A stretch of DNA of 64,000 nt from JACPNO01 sp963825405. GTDB lineage: Bacteria; Acidobacteriota; Terriglobia; Bryobacterales; Bryobacteraceae. The notes under the pieces are model-generated. The model made no database searches and had not been told where the DNA came from. It worked only from the letters and a program-made list of their open reading frames with translations. Within the stretch, counting starts at the first letter, position 1. Each line of letters opens with the position of its first letter. The stretch covers positions 682,001 through 746,000 of the forward strand of contig CAWGTB010000003.1 in assembly GCA_963825405.1 (NCBI GenBank), written 5' to 3'. Position numbers and translations under genes: made by a program. Shown piece after piece: positions 35,671 through 44,911 of this stretch.

Positions 35671-38175
35671 TTGCGAGACCCTTTGCTCGCGCCGTTGGCT
35701 GCCATTGCCACGGGTATCCTGGTTTCGCGATTTGTTCCTTTCGAGACGCGCGAACTCCTGGTTGTACTGGCGGCGTTTTTTCTCCTCGGAGTGCTGAGCC
35801 TGTGGCGCGATGCCCGCGTGTTGGCCGGAGTGTGCGCGCTGCTGGGGCTGGCGGCTGCCGGGCTGCTGCTGGCGGTTGCGCATCCGGTGCCTGCCGCGCC
35901 TGATCTCGGAATCGAGGGACGCGAGCTGGTTCGCTTCACCGGATGCGTGGTTGAGCCTTCGGCGCTTTCGGCGGGCCGCGATCAGTTCACGCTTGAGATC
36001 GCTCGCGGCGCGCGCGTTCGCGTCAGTCTTTGGCTGAAAGATGGCGAAGTGCCGCCGGTCGTGCGCTACGGCCAGCGCGTTACGATTGACGCGCGGCTGC
36101 GCCATCCGCATAATTTCGGCAATCCAGGATCGTTCGACTACGTGCGCTACCTGGCGCGGCAGAATATTTATTGGACCGCCTCGGGCAGCCCCGGGACGCG
36201 GCTCGAAATACTGCCGGGCGCGTGCGGATCGAAATTCATGGGCGCGATCTTCGCGCTGCGAACCGCCTCGCTCGACCGCCTGGAAAAACTGTATGCCGGA
36301 CGCCCCTACGAAATCGGCATGATGCAGGCCGTGCTCATTGGCGAAACGGCTAAGCTGGAAAAAGTCTGGACCACGGAATATCGCGCCACCGGAACCTTTC
36401 ACGCGCTGGTGATTTCCGGGGCGCACGTGGCCGTGCTGGCGGCGTTCTTTTTATTTCTGCTGCGAGTGTGCTTCGTGCCGCAGGGCGCGGCGCTATGCCT
36501 CACTACCCTAGCTGCCTGGGTATACGCGCTGGTGACGGGTTGGCAGGCGCCGGTGGTGCGCTCGGCGGCCGGTTTTACGCTGTTCACGATGGGACGATTC
36601 CTTTACCGCAAAGGCCAGTTGATGAACCTGCTGGCGGCGGTGGCGATTGGCTTTCTGGTCTTCGATCCCGAGCAGATGTTCGAAGCCAGCTTCCAGCTCT
36701 CGTTTCTCTCCGTCGCTTTCTTGGCCGCGTTTGCGGTTCCCTGGATCGAACACAGCTCCGGCCCGTTTTCGCGAGCATTGAGCGATTTATTCGATGCCGC
36801 TCGTGACCCGCGTTTCGCCGCGCGTGCCGCCCAGTTCCGCGTAGAGATGCGGCTGCTCGCGGAGACGGTAACGCTGGCCCTGCGCCTGCCGGAACGCTGG
36901 GCTGGCTTTGCGATTGTGGCGCCGGCGCGAACGGCGTTTTTCTTTCACGATTTGATCGTGACCTCCGCCGTGATTCAATTCGGCCTCGCGCCGCTCATGG
37001 CGCTTTATTTCCACCGGGTATCGTTCTCCGGGCTTTCCGCGAATGCTTTCGTAGTGCCGCTGCTCGGGCTGGTGGTGCCGGTAGGATTTGTAGCTGTCTT
37101 CACCGGATCGACGTGGGCTGCGGCTCTGGCCGGCTGGCTGCTCGAACTTTCCCGGCGCGCCGTGGCGTGGCACGCGCATTGGGAACCGAACTGGCGCATC
37201 CCTACGCCGCCGGTCTGGCTGCTGGCCGCGTTTGCCAGCGCGCTGATTTTGACGGCATTCCTGCCGCGCGGCTGGCGCGTCGTGAGAATCGCCTCGCTGG
37301 CCCTCGCGGCGGTTTTCTTTGGGCTGCTGGTGTGGCATCCGTTCGCACCTGTGGCGGCCAAGGGTTGGCTGGAGATGACGGTGATCGATGTCGGCCAGGG
37401 CGACAGTATCCTGTTAGCCTTTCCCGATGGCAAGCTGATGCTGCTCGACGCCGGCGGCATTCCCAGCTTCGGCAAGCGGCCCAGAACCGGCCTGGATATT
37501 GGCGAAGATGTGGTTTCGCCGTATCTCTGGAGCCGCTCCATCCGCACGCTCGATGTAGTGGCGCTTTCGCATGCGCACGACGACCACATGGGCGGCTTAC
37601 GAGCCGTGTGCGAGAATTTTCACGTCCGCGAGCTTTGGACCGGCGCGACGCCGGAAAGCCCGGAATGGATCCAACTGCGCGACATCGAAATCGCCCGCGG
37701 CGTCAAGATCGTCCCTATGCAGCAGGGACGGCGGTTCGTCTACGGTGGCGTGAATGTGGATGTGCTCGCGCCGCTGGCCGATTACGTTCCGGCGGCAGCG
37801 GCGCGCAATAACGATTCCCTGGTATTAAGGCTGGACTATGGCCGGCGTTCGTTCCTGCTGAGCGGCGACGTCGAGCGCCCCATCGAGAAAGCCATGGTCG
37901 CCGAGAACCTGATTCAACCGGCCGACGTGCTCAAAATCGCCCACCATGGCAGCAAGACCTCCACCAGCGCGCCGTTTCTGGATTTGGTCCATCCCGCATT
38001 TGCGGTGATTTCATCCGGCTTCGAGAATTCCTACGGCCATCCGCACCCGGACGTCTTGGGCCGCTTGGCTGAACGCCGCACGGCCACCTATCGCACCGAC
38101 AGCCAGGGGTTGATTACGATTCGCACCGACGGGCAGCACATCGAGGTCAGTGCGCCGGATAGTAGCCATCCCTAG
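35671..38175 (+). CDS. comEC: ComEC/Rec2-type DNA uptake channel
   Basis: 834 residues from a TTG start (no ATG fits). Inner-membrane channel for single-stranded DNA in natural transformation. N-terminal helices and DUF4131-like part (about 1-190); competence domain with TFHALVISGAHVAVLAAFF and TGWQAPVVRSAAGFTLF; C-terminal MBL-fold domain from about 570 (MTVIDVGQGDSILLAFPDG) with LSHAHDDHMGG near 632 and KIAHHGSKTS near 757. TAAAAT at 35650-35655 lies 15 bases before the start. Complete and unbroken. The 3' end overlaps the opposing VWFA gene by 29 bases. Confidence 0.94.
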   Translation: MRDPLLAPLAAIATGILVSRFVPFETRELLVVLAAFFLLGVLSLWRDARVLAGVCALLGLAAAGLLLAVAHPVPAAPDLGIEGRELVRFTGCVVEPSALSAGRDQFTLEIARGARVRVSLWLKDGEVPPVVRYGQRVTIDARLRHPHNFGNPGSFDYVRYLARQNIYWTASGSPGTRLEILPGACGSKFMGAIFALRTASLDRLEKLYAGRPYEIGMMQAVLIGETAKLEKVWTTEYRATGTFHALVISGAHVAVLAAFFLFLLRVCFVPQGAALCLTTLAAWVYALVTGWQAPVVRSAAGFTLFTMGRFLYRKGQLMNLLAAVAIGFLVFDPEQMFEASFQLSFLSVAFLAAFAVPWIEHSSGPFSRALSDLFDAARDPRFAARAAQFRVEMRLLAETVTLALRLPERWAGFAIVAPARTAFFFHDLIVTSAVIQFGLAPLMALYFHRVSFSGLSANAFVVPLLGLVVPVGFVAVFTGSTWAAALAGWLLELSRRAVAWHAHWEPNWRIPTPPVWLLAAFASALILTAFLPRGWRVVRIASLALAAVFFGLLVWHPFAPVAAKGWLEMTVIDVGQGDSILLAFPDGKLMLLDAGGIPSFGKRPRTGLDIGEDVVSPYLWSRSIRTLDVVALSHAHDDHMGGLRAVCENFHVRELWTGATPESPEWIQLRDIEIARGVKIVPMQQGRRFVYGGVNVDVLAPLADYVPAAAARNNDSLVLRLDYGRRSFLLSGDVERPIEKAMVAENLIQPADVLKIAHHGSKTSTSAPFLDLVHPAFAVISSGFENSYGHPHPDVLGRLAERRTATYRTDSQGLITIRTDGQHIEVSAPDSSHP

Positions 38176-39190
38176 TCTGCACGATCAGGCTTTTTTGTTT
38201 GGGAATCGACACGCGGATTTTGCGGAAGCCCGCTGTGGTGTCAGCCGTATCGGAGGTGTAACCCAGGCTGTACTGATTGCGCAGTTCCTCTTCGATGCGG
38301 TCGTAAATTTGCTCGATCGACTGCTTCTTGGTGACCTCAAAAAATCCGCCGCCGGTTTCCCGGGAAAGCCGCTCGAGAATTTTCTTGCCATCGGGATGGG
38401 ATTGCTGCGGATATCCGCCGCGCCCTCCTCCGCCGTAACCGCCCCGCCGGCCGCCGCCCATGCGCGGCTGAGGACTGTAGCCGCCGCCGTAGGCATTCGG
38501 ATCGGCGAACAAAACGGAGTAGACAAGTGTGTCGGCGCGCTGCGCGGACTCGATGGCATAAGACAGGCTGACCTTGCTGCCATTGTCCACGCCATCGGTA
38601 AGCAGGATGAGGGCTTTGCGGCCGGTCTGCTTCTTCATCAGCTCATCGGAGGCGAGCAGCACGGAATCGTAAAGCATGGTGCCACCGCCGCGGCGTCCGC
38701 CCGAGCCGCCTGAGCCAGATGGATTTCCGCCTCCGCCTCTTTGACCTTGCGAGGGAGCGTCAACATTACTCAGCGCCGCTTCCAGCTTTTTGCGGGATGG
38801 CGTTAGGTCCTGCAGCAGTTCGACTTCGCGATCGAAGTGAATGACGAAGGCCTGGTCCTTGTCTTCGCGCAGAACTCTTTCCAGGAACGTGTAGCTGGCG
38901 GTCCGCTCCTTTTCCAGAACCCGCCGCTGGCTGGCGCTGGTATCGATCAACAGGCCCAGCGTGAGCGGGAGATTGATTTCCTGCGAAAAATAGCGAATGC
39001 TCTGCGGGCGCGTGTCTTCCTCCAGCGCGAAGTCGTCTTTAGTCAGATTGCGTACGATTTGCCCCTGCTTGTCGCGAACCGTGGCAAAAACGTTGACTAC
39101 CTTGACGCTGGTGGAGAAGGTCGTATCCTGCTGGCCGCTGACTGGCAGCAGAGATACCACTGAGAGAAGAAAAGCAGCTTGCGTCCGCAT
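38147..39190 (-). CDS. Secreted VWFA-domain protein, acidobacterial type
   Basis: 347 residues from ATG 39190, which begins the signal peptide RTQAAFLLSVVSLLPVSGQ. The VWA domain has LPLTLGLLIDTSASQR (MIDAS DxSxS) and KALILLTDGVDNGS. Two Gly/Arg-rich low-complexity inserts (around 190 and 275, such as GRRGGYGGGGRGG) interrupt it. This is the VWFA-related acidobacterial family. The N-terminal VFATVRDKQGQIVRNLTKDDF is typical. Role unknown, probably adhesion or complex assembly outside the cell. Confidence 0.88.
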   Translation of the reverse strand: MRTQAAFLLSVVSLLPVSGQQDTTFSTSVKVVNVFATVRDKQGQIVRNLTKDDFALEEDTRPQSIRYFSQEINLPLTLGLLIDTSASQRRVLEKERTASYTFLERVLREDKDQAFVIHFDREVELLQDLTPSRKKLEAALSNVDAPSQGQRGGGGNPSGSGGSGGRRGGGTMLYDSVLLASDELMKKQTGRKALILLTDGVDNGSKVSLSYAIESAQRADTLVYSVLFADPNAYGGGYSPQPRMGGGRRGGYGGGGRGGYPQQSHPDGKKILERLSRETGGGFFEVTKKQSIEQIYDRIEEELRNQYSLGYTSDTADTTAGFRKIRVSIPKQKSLIVQTRDGYYPAH

Positions 39191-39228
39191 AATGCTATCT
39201 GTCACAGATGCGCGTTTTGAGTGGCGCG

Positions 39229-40506
39229 TTACAACCTTCGATACAGAATCACGGCAGTAGGGCCGAGCAACATTCCCTGGATCTCGACCGACCGCTGCCA
39301 CGCGGTCACCAGCGCCATCACGTAGCCGTCTTGTAACTGGAACAGGTTGCGCTGGGCGATGAGCGCTTGCGGGTAAGCTGCCGCCATCTGGCGGAAGCTG
39401 TTGAGATACAGCTCATAGGCCTGGCGAGCCTTGGGCAGCATGGTCGACCGGTAGCGCTCGGCGGTGGCGGCGGCATCCCGGTAATCCTTGTACGCTGTGG
39501 CCAGGCGGGCGCGGAGCATCAGTTTAGTGCGGTCGACATCCAGGCGGGAGCGGTCCATTTCGGCCTTGGCCGCCGCCACGTTGCCTTGATTGCGGTTGAA
39601 GATCGGAATCTGCACGCCGATATCGAAAAAGCCCTCCATGCCGACCGGCCGCAGCCCGCCGCCGGCAGTTTGTTCCAGCAATTCGCGGTTGTAGCGCACG
39701 CCGCCTGAGACGATAATGTCGGGGATTTTTTCCACCTGGGCGCGTTTCACGGCGAACTCGGCGCGGGTGGCGTCCGCTTGGGCAGCGCGAATTTCGGGAC
39801 TTTCATTCAGGATGGTTTCCAGCGCGGCTTCCTGCTCCAGCTTGGGTAGATTTTCCAGATCGCCTTCGAGCGGGGCAGGCTGAAGGGACGCATCGTTAAC
39901 AGCGGCGGCAAGCTGCCGCCATGTGCGCTCGCGGGCATTCTGCGCCGACTGCAGATCGAGCTCGATCCGATCGGCTTCGATTTCCGCGGCCAGCACATCG
40001 GGCTGGTCGGCTTGGCCCACATTGGCGAGTTCGTGCGAAATATCCACGGCGCGCCGGGCCAGCTTGGCCAGATCGGTGCGCACTTCGATGAGCCGCTGAT
40101 CGCCCAAGGCCTGATAGTAGAGCGAGCGCACGGCATTCAGCACGCGGAACTTTTGCGCGTCGGCTTCGGCCTCGGTACCTTTCTGCTGCTGCTGAGCTTC
40201 ACGGCGGCTCAAGCCAAGTTTTCCCGCTGTTACCAAGCGCTGGGAAAATCCGCCGCCGAATTCACCGCCGCGAATGATGGGGCCGCGGGCAATCTCGTCG
40301 CCGTTCGCGCTGATCGTCGGATTGGGATATAGCCCAGCCTGCACGCTTTTTCCCGCTGCTGCGCGCACGTTGGCCGCCGCCTGTCCCAACGCCGGATTAT
40401 TAGCCAGGGCCATGCGCTCGAGATCTTCCAGGCGAAGCGGCGCGGCAATCGCCGTCACCACCGACAAGCAGAGCAGCGGGAGCTTAATTCTCGTGATGAT
40501 GCTCAT
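39229..40506 (-). CDS. TolC family outer membrane efflux protein
   Basis: 425 residues. Signal peptide LPLLCLSVVTAIAAPL, then the two coiled-coil repeats of outer-membrane efflux proteins: LRLEDLERMALANNPALGQA, AEIEADRIELDLQSAQNARE and AKAEMDRSRLDVDRTKLML. Its ATG lies inside the end of the multicopper oxidase gene (23-base overlap), so the two are cotranscribed. The family forms trimeric outer-membrane channels; here it may export copper, as with CusC-like proteins. No inner-membrane pump or adaptor gene is adjacent. Confidence 0.92.
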   Translation of the reverse strand: MSIITRIKLPLLCLSVVTAIAAPLRLEDLERMALANNPALGQAAANVRAAAGKSVQAGLYPNPTISANGDEIARGPIIRGGEFGGGFSQRLVTAGKLGLSRREAQQQQKGTEAEADAQKFRVLNAVRSLYYQALGDQRLIEVRTDLAKLARRAVDISHELANVGQADQPDVLAAEIEADRIELDLQSAQNARERTWRQLAAAVNDASLQPAPLEGDLENLPKLEQEAALETILNESPEIRAAQADATRAEFAVKRAQVEKIPDIIVSGGVRYNRELLEQTAGGGLRPVGMEGFFDIGVQIPIFNRNQGNVAAAKAEMDRSRLDVDRTKLMLRARLATAYKDYRDAAATAERYRSTMLPKARQAYELYLNSFRQMAAAYPQALIAQRNLFQLQDGYVMALVTAWQRSVEIQGMLLGPTAVILYRRL

Positions 40507-41896
40507 CTTTTTTCTCCTTCGGCTGCTTGGCTTTGAGATCCATGATCTTGTCGTAGAGCTCGGCGGGGAGGACGCGAACCAGCGTCATCATGCCCATCAT
40601 GGCCCCGCTCCAGCCCTTGCGCAGGCCGTAGTTTTCAGGTTTATCGGCACCGATTTCATCCATGGGCATCCACATATCCTGCGGATAGCCGCGAATTTTT
40701 TTCTTTTCCGGATCGTCCTTTGGATACATCTCCATCGGGTCGCCCGGCATCGTCATGGGCATTTTCATGGCGGACATATCGTGGCCCGCAGGCATTTGCT
40801 GTCCGGCGGCAACCAGGTTGGACGTAGGCCGTTCGCGGTCCGCGGCGACGCCTAGCCCGCGTCCCAGCGCAGGCCCGTTCTCTTCCGCCAGGGCGCCGCC
40901 CTGCCGCATGATCCCCATGCCTTCCTCCATGCCGCCGCCGGTGTGCATGCCGTGCCCCATGGGAGAAATGGGCCCGACCATCGACATCATCTGGTTCATC
41001 ATGTGGTGCGGCATATGGCAGTGCAGCATCCAATCGCCGGCGCGCGCTGCCACGAATTCGATGTTGCGAGCCTGGGCGACGCCGACCAGCACTGTGTTCT
41101 GGTCGTACCAGAGATGCTGCGGAATGCGCCCCGCTTCGGTTCCGGTAACGGCGAATTGCGCGCCATGCAGGTGAATCGGATGATGGTCCATGCCCAGGTT
41201 GATGAGGCGGATGCGCACGCGCTCGCCTTGCTTGATCAGCATCGGGGTGGTCGCGGGCGCGGACTTGCCGTTGAACGTCAGCCAGTTGAATTCCATCGAC
41301 AGCGTGTTGGGAACGGTGTTGTTCGGCAGCAGCGCCCACTCCTGCAGGATGATGCCGAAGTCGCGGTCGACCGCGGGGAGATAGGGCTCTTTGGGATGCA
41401 TGATGAACATCCCCAGCATGCCCATCATTTCCTGCATCGCGAAGTGGGAGTGATAGAGAAACGTGCCGTGCTGGTTCAGCGTGAATTCGTACACGTAGCG
41501 CCCGCCGGGCGGCACGGGATCCTGGCCCAGGCCGACGCTGCCATCCATCTCGACGGGCACTTCAAAGCCGTGCCAATGGATGGCGGTCATCTCCGGCAGG
41601 TGATTGTCGAAAACCACACGCACTCGGTCGCCTTGATTGATTTCCATCGTCGGCCCTGGAACGCTGCCGTTGTAGCCCCAGGCATCCACCACGCGCCCCG
41701 GCATGAATTCAGTGCGCACCACTTCGGCGATGAGGTTAAATTCCTTGACGCCGTCAACCAATTTGTAAGGCAGCTTGGGGAGATCGGGCATCTCCACGGG
41801 AAGATTGCGGCCGGCTTGCGCCAGAACTTTCGGAGCCGCCCAAAGCCCAGCCCCCATCGATGCAAATCGGGCAAAAAAACTTCTTCTGTCGTTCAT
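40484..41896 (-). CDS. Exported multicopper oxidase (CopA/CueO-like), Met/His-rich
   Basis: 470 residues. Twin-arginine-like N-terminus NDRRSFFARFASMGAGLWA. The four copper motifs are present: AIHWHGFEV, LYHSHFAM, HPIHLHG and MLHCHMPHHMMNQMM (type 1 ligands His, Cys, His and Met). A long Met/His/Gly-rich insert after about residue 320 (MGHGMHTGGGMEEG, AGHDMSAMKMPMTMPGD) can bind Cu(I), and the C-terminus ends in HHHEN. Likely periplasmic oxidation of Cu(I) or copper detoxification, with the overlapping TolC gene and a Cys-rich protein upstream. Confidence 0.93.
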   Translation of the reverse strand: MNDRRSFFARFASMGAGLWAAPKVLAQAGRNLPVEMPDLPKLPYKLVDGVKEFNLIAEVVRTEFMPGRVVDAWGYNGSVPGPTMEINQGDRVRVVFDNHLPEMTAIHWHGFEVPVEMDGSVGLGQDPVPPGGRYVYEFTLNQHGTFLYHSHFAMQEMMGMLGMFIMHPKEPYLPAVDRDFGIILQEWALLPNNTVPNTLSMEFNWLTFNGKSAPATTPMLIKQGERVRIRLINLGMDHHPIHLHGAQFAVTGTEAGRIPQHLWYDQNTVLVGVAQARNIEFVAARAGDWMLHCHMPHHMMNQMMSMVGPISPMGHGMHTGGGMEEGMGIMRQGGALAEENGPALGRGLGVAADRERPTSNLVAAGQQMPAGHDMSAMKMPMTMPGDPMEMYPKDDPEKKKIRGYPQDMWMPMDEIGADKPENYGLRKGWSGAMMGMMTLVRVLPAELYDKIMDLKAKQPKEKKDEHHHEN

Positions 41897-41934
41897 GGAA
41901 ACCTCCCATTACATCGCGCGGGACTCTGCGGTCT

Positions 41935-41954
41935 CTGCGCCTCTGCGAGAAATG
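41935..41954 (+). repeat. 20-base dispersed repeat, copy 1
   Basis: TCTGCGCCTCTGCGAGAAAT, identical to 52316-52335. It lies in the gap between the multicopper oxidase and the Cys-rich gene. The bases just upstream are also similar in both copies (CGCGGG followed by CT-rich sequence), so the true unit is probably longer. Confidence 0.6.
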
Positions 41955-41969
41955 TGTTGGAAGAATTTT

Positions 41970-42296
41970 CTAGATACGCAGCTCAGCGCCGGTGATAGGA
42001 CTAGCCAACTCCGGCGGCCATGCATGATCGATCGGCTCCCAGCGAAGCGACGCATCATTGGCGTGCGCGGTTGCCCCGGGCTCGATCGCCACAAACGTTG
42101 CGTCGTCGGCCACGAACGTTTTCACCTGGTGCCCGCTCTCGGCAACGAACAGTTGATGCCCGCAAGGAGCGCTATTTTGTTTGTGGTGACAACTGGAAGG
42201 AGCAGCATCGCGCGTGCAGGGCAGCAGCGTGCACGCCGCAAAACATTGCGCGCCCAGGATCAACGCCGCGACCAGCAGAATGGCTACTCTGCTCAC
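41970..42296 (-). CDS. Secreted Cys/His-rich small protein of the copper cluster
   Basis: 108 residues from a GTG start. Signal peptide AILLVAALILGAQCFAACT, then CTLLPC, SSCHHKQNSAPCGHQLF, which could bind metal or form disulfides, and a less distinct C-terminal part ending AELRI. Located directly upstream of the multicopper oxidase and TolC genes on the same strand, with 73 bases between. A periplasmic copper-binding or assembly role is plausible from position. No family recognised. Confidence 0.65.
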   Translation of the reverse strand: MSRVAILLVAALILGAQCFAACTLLPCTRDAAPSSCHHKQNSAPCGHQLFVAESGHQVKTFVADDATFVAIEPGATAHANDASLRWEPIDHAWPPELASPITGAELRI

Positions 42297-42309
42297 AACT
42301 ATGAGAGTA

Positions 42310-43029
42310 TCACGCGGCTTTGGCTACCGGCAGTTTCTTGACTTTGGCGAGGCGCAGGCCTTCAAGTAAACGAATCACCGGCCAGGCGGGATCGATCTCA
42401 CGGCGTTTCCAGGAGAATCGCGCCGACGTAGGGAACTCGTGGTGGTTATTGTGTAGTCCTTCGCCACCAGTGAGGAACGCCACCCATTGCAGGTTCGTGG
42501 CTTTGTTATTCCAGTTGCGATATCCCACCATGTGACACACGCTGTTGATCATCGAATTGAGCAGAATATATCCGACCACGTGGGTGAGCCAGGCTGCCGC
42601 GCCCCAGAGATATCCGAACATCGCGATGAAAATAGCCAGACCGCCAAAAACCGCGAAATGCATATGCGGAACTTTGTCGAGCCAGTCCTCTTTCCAGTCG
42701 GGCGTGTACTTGGCCACCATCTTTGCGTCGGATTTGGCTTCACGATAAAACCAGAAATTGCCGAAGAGCACGGTCCACATGCCGCGCAGGTACGGACTAT
42801 GCGGGTCGCCAACCTCATCGGAAAATTGATGATGCTTGCGATGTACGGCCACCCATTCGCGCGGGACAATGCCGGTGAACAGGCTCAGCTCTGCATGCAT
42901 CAGCAGTCCGAGGGCGGGGTTTATTTCCAGGCCGCGGTGGGTCTTGGCGCGGTGCAGGTAAATCGTGGTCAGAAACACCGACGTCTGCAGGATCGCCAGC
43001 GTGATGATCGCCATCCACAGGAAGCTCAT
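42310..43029 (-). CDS. Acyl-CoA/fatty acid desaturase
   Basis: 239 residues from ATG 43029 (MSFLWMAIITLAILQ). Membrane di-iron desaturase of the stearoyl-CoA type: His boxes HRAKTH (about 26-31), HRKHH (63-67) and HNNHH (near 191). Several membrane helices. It introduces a cis double bond into acyl chains, affecting membrane fluidity. Shorter than many family members but all three boxes are present. An SDR gene ends ten bases upstream on the same strand. Confidence 0.92.
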   Translation of the reverse strand: MSFLWMAIITLAILQTSVFLTTIYLHRAKTHRGLEINPALGLLMHAELSLFTGIVPREWVAVHRKHHQFSDEVGDPHSPYLRGMWTVLFGNFWFYREAKSDAKMVAKYTPDWKEDWLDKVPHMHFAVFGGLAIFIAMFGYLWGAAAWLTHVVGYILLNSMINSVCHMVGYRNWNNKATNLQWVAFLTGGEGLHNNHHEFPTSARFSWKRREIDPAWPVIRLLEGLRLAKVKKLPVAKAA

Positions 43030-43039
43030 GTGTTTTACC

Positions 43040-43816
43040 TCAGATGCCGCGCGCCAGGAAGCCGCCATCGACCGCGATGGTCTCACCGGTGACGAACCCT
43101 GCCGCTTCCGAAGCTAGGAACACCGCCGCTCCCACCAGCTCGTGCAGATTTCCGAAGCGGCCCATGGGCGTGTGTGCCTTGATGAGCGCGGCGCGCTCCG
43201 GAATATCCAGCGCGGCGGAGTTCAGCGGCGTGCGGAAGACTCCAGGCGCGATCGCGTTCACGCGCACGCCGTGCTGCGCCCACTCCGATGCCAGCGTTTC
43301 GGTGAGACTCACCACACCGGCTTTGCTTGCCGAGTACGGCGCCACACCGCTGAAGCTGACGAAACTAGTGAGCGACGCCGTATTGATGATGCAGCCGTGT
43401 CCCTGCTTGATCATCTGGCGGCCGAAAACCTGGTTGGCGCGAAACGTTCCGTTCAGGTTGACGTCGATTACGTAAGTCCAGTCTTCTTCCGGCATCTCGG
43501 CTGCAGGCTTCTTGCGCAACGTGCCTGAGGTGACCACCAAAATATCCACGCGGCCGAAGGCCTTCACCGTTTCGTTGCAAACGTGCTCGAGGCTGGCGCG
43601 ATCCTGCACGTCGCTCGCGAGGCGCAAGGTTTTCGATCCCAGGCCTTCCAAGTGCGCCGCTTCAGCATGCACTTTGTCCTTATCGCGGCTGCTCGCGATA
43701 GTGGTAGCGCCGGCCTGTGCATACGCGCGCCCGATGGTTTGTCCGATGCCGCTCGTGCCTCCCAGCACCACGGCAACTTTGTCTTTGAGGGAGAACAGTT
43801 CCTGAATAGGGTTCAT
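43040..43816 (-). CDS. SDR family oxidoreductase (gluconate 5-dehydrogenase-like)
   Basis: 258 residues from ATG 43816 (MNPIQELFSLKDKV). Nucleotide motif LGGTSGIGQTIGRAY, in which the usual TG start is LG; VTSGTLRKK replaces the usual NNAG; the catalytic Ser is in NTASLTSF and the Tyr/Lys pair in PYSASKAG. Most similar in pattern to gluconate/2-deoxy-gluconate dehydrogenases. Just upstream of the desaturase gene and divergent from the FAH-family gene. Confidence 0.9.
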   Translation of the reverse strand: MNPIQELFSLKDKVAVVLGGTSGIGQTIGRAYAQAGATTIASSRDKDKVHAEAAHLEGLGSKTLRLASDVQDRASLEHVCNETVKAFGRVDILVVTSGTLRKKPAAEMPEEDWTYVIDVNLNGTFRANQVFGRQMIKQGHGCIINTASLTSFVSFSGVAPYSASKAGVVSLTETLASEWAQHGVRVNAIAPGVFRTPLNSAALDIPERAALIKAHTPMGRFGNLHELVGAAVFLASEAAGFVTGETIAVDGGFLARGI

Positions 43817-43832
43817 GGTGAAAGGGCAATGA

Positions 43833-43838
43833 TACAAT
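43833..43838 (+). promoter_or_regulatory. -10-like element before the FAH-family gene
   Basis: TACAAT, ten bases before the ATG at 43849. No ribosome binding site lies between, so a leader of only about four bases is predicted. No -35 match. Confidence 0.35.
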
Positions 43839-43848
43839 AACAGCTCCC

Positions 43849-44700
43849 ATGAAATTCTTGACTTATCGACGCAACGGGTCTGCCGAGGCAGGCGTATTGA
43901 GAGGCTCGGATGTAATCGGCCTGAAAGGAGCCGGCTTCGGCGACATGATTTCCGTGATCGCCGGCGGTACAGAAGCGCGCCAGAAAATCGACAAGTGGCT
44001 AGCGGAGGCTCCGGCGTCTGACATCGCGCCGTTGTCCACCGTGAAAGTTCTCGCGCCGATGCCGCGGCCGCCGAAAGTGATTTGCGTCGGCCTCAATTAC
44101 CGGGATCACGCCATCGAATCCAACATGGAAATCCCCAAGGTGCCGACCATCTTCTCCAAGTTTTCCAATTGCGTGATTGGCCCCGGCGACAACATCATCC
44201 TGCCCAAGCTTTCCGCGAAGCCTGATTACGAGGCCGAATTTGCGTTCGTGATCGGCAAGGGCGGCCGCCACATTCCCGCCGATCGCTGGAAGGAACACGT
44301 CTTCGGCTACACGATTCTGCACGACGTGAGCGCGCGCGATTTCCAGTTGGCGACCACGCAATGGCTGATGGGCAAGACCTGCGACAGCTTCGCGCCGATG
44401 GGCCCGTACCTGGTGAGCGCCGACGAAATCGCCGATCCGCACGCGCTCGATATTCAGATGGCCATCAACGGCGAGACGCTGCAGAGCTCGAACACCAAGC
44501 ACCTGATCTTCAACATTCCCACGCTGATCTCGTATCTCTCCGGCTCGTTCACGCTGGAGCCGGGCGATGTGGTGTCCACGGGCACGCCGGCCGGCGTCGG
44601 TGCCTCAAGAACTCCGCCGCGCTGGCTGAGGGCGGGCGACGAGTGCGTCGTCAAAATTCAGGGACTGGGCGAGCTGCGCAATCCGGTAGTAGCGGAATAG
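43849..44700 (+). CDS. Fumarylacetoacetate hydrolase family protein
   Basis: 283 residues. The FAH fold with the metal residues in DYEAEFAFVIGKGGR (Glu/Glu) and ILHDVSARDFQL (Asp), preceded by KVICVGLNYRDHAIE and followed by GDVVSTGTPAGVG. Family enzymes cleave C-C bonds in 2,4-diketo or acylpyruvate compounds, or hydrate 2-oxopent-4-enoates. With a divergent SDR, catabolism of a sugar acid or aromatic ring product is possible. Cytoplasmic; substrate unknown. Confidence 0.92.
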   Translation: MKFLTYRRNGSAEAGVLRGSDVIGLKGAGFGDMISVIAGGTEARQKIDKWLAEAPASDIAPLSTVKVLAPMPRPPKVICVGLNYRDHAIESNMEIPKVPTIFSKFSNCVIGPGDNIILPKLSAKPDYEAEFAFVIGKGGRHIPADRWKEHVFGYTILHDVSARDFQLATTQWLMGKTCDSFAPMGPYLVSADEIADPHALDIQMAINGETLQSSNTKHLIFNIPTLISYLSGSFTLEPGDVVSTGTPAGVGASRTPPRWLRAGDECVVKIQGLGELRNPVVAE

Positions 44701-44911
44701 CTGCCAGCTTTTTCGTCCAACGCCTCCAGGACGCCGTGCGCGGAGGACGCGCTTCATTGGCGGGCTCTAAGGGAATAAAATACCCAGCCCGGAAACCTGT
44801 GACCTGTTGCCTTTTGCACACCCGTCGGTCGGGGCTGGGGTTAGAGACCAAAGAGCCCTTTTTCTTACAGCATTGGCCACTGGCTTGCAATGGCTAGGCC
44901 GGGAGGGAACA

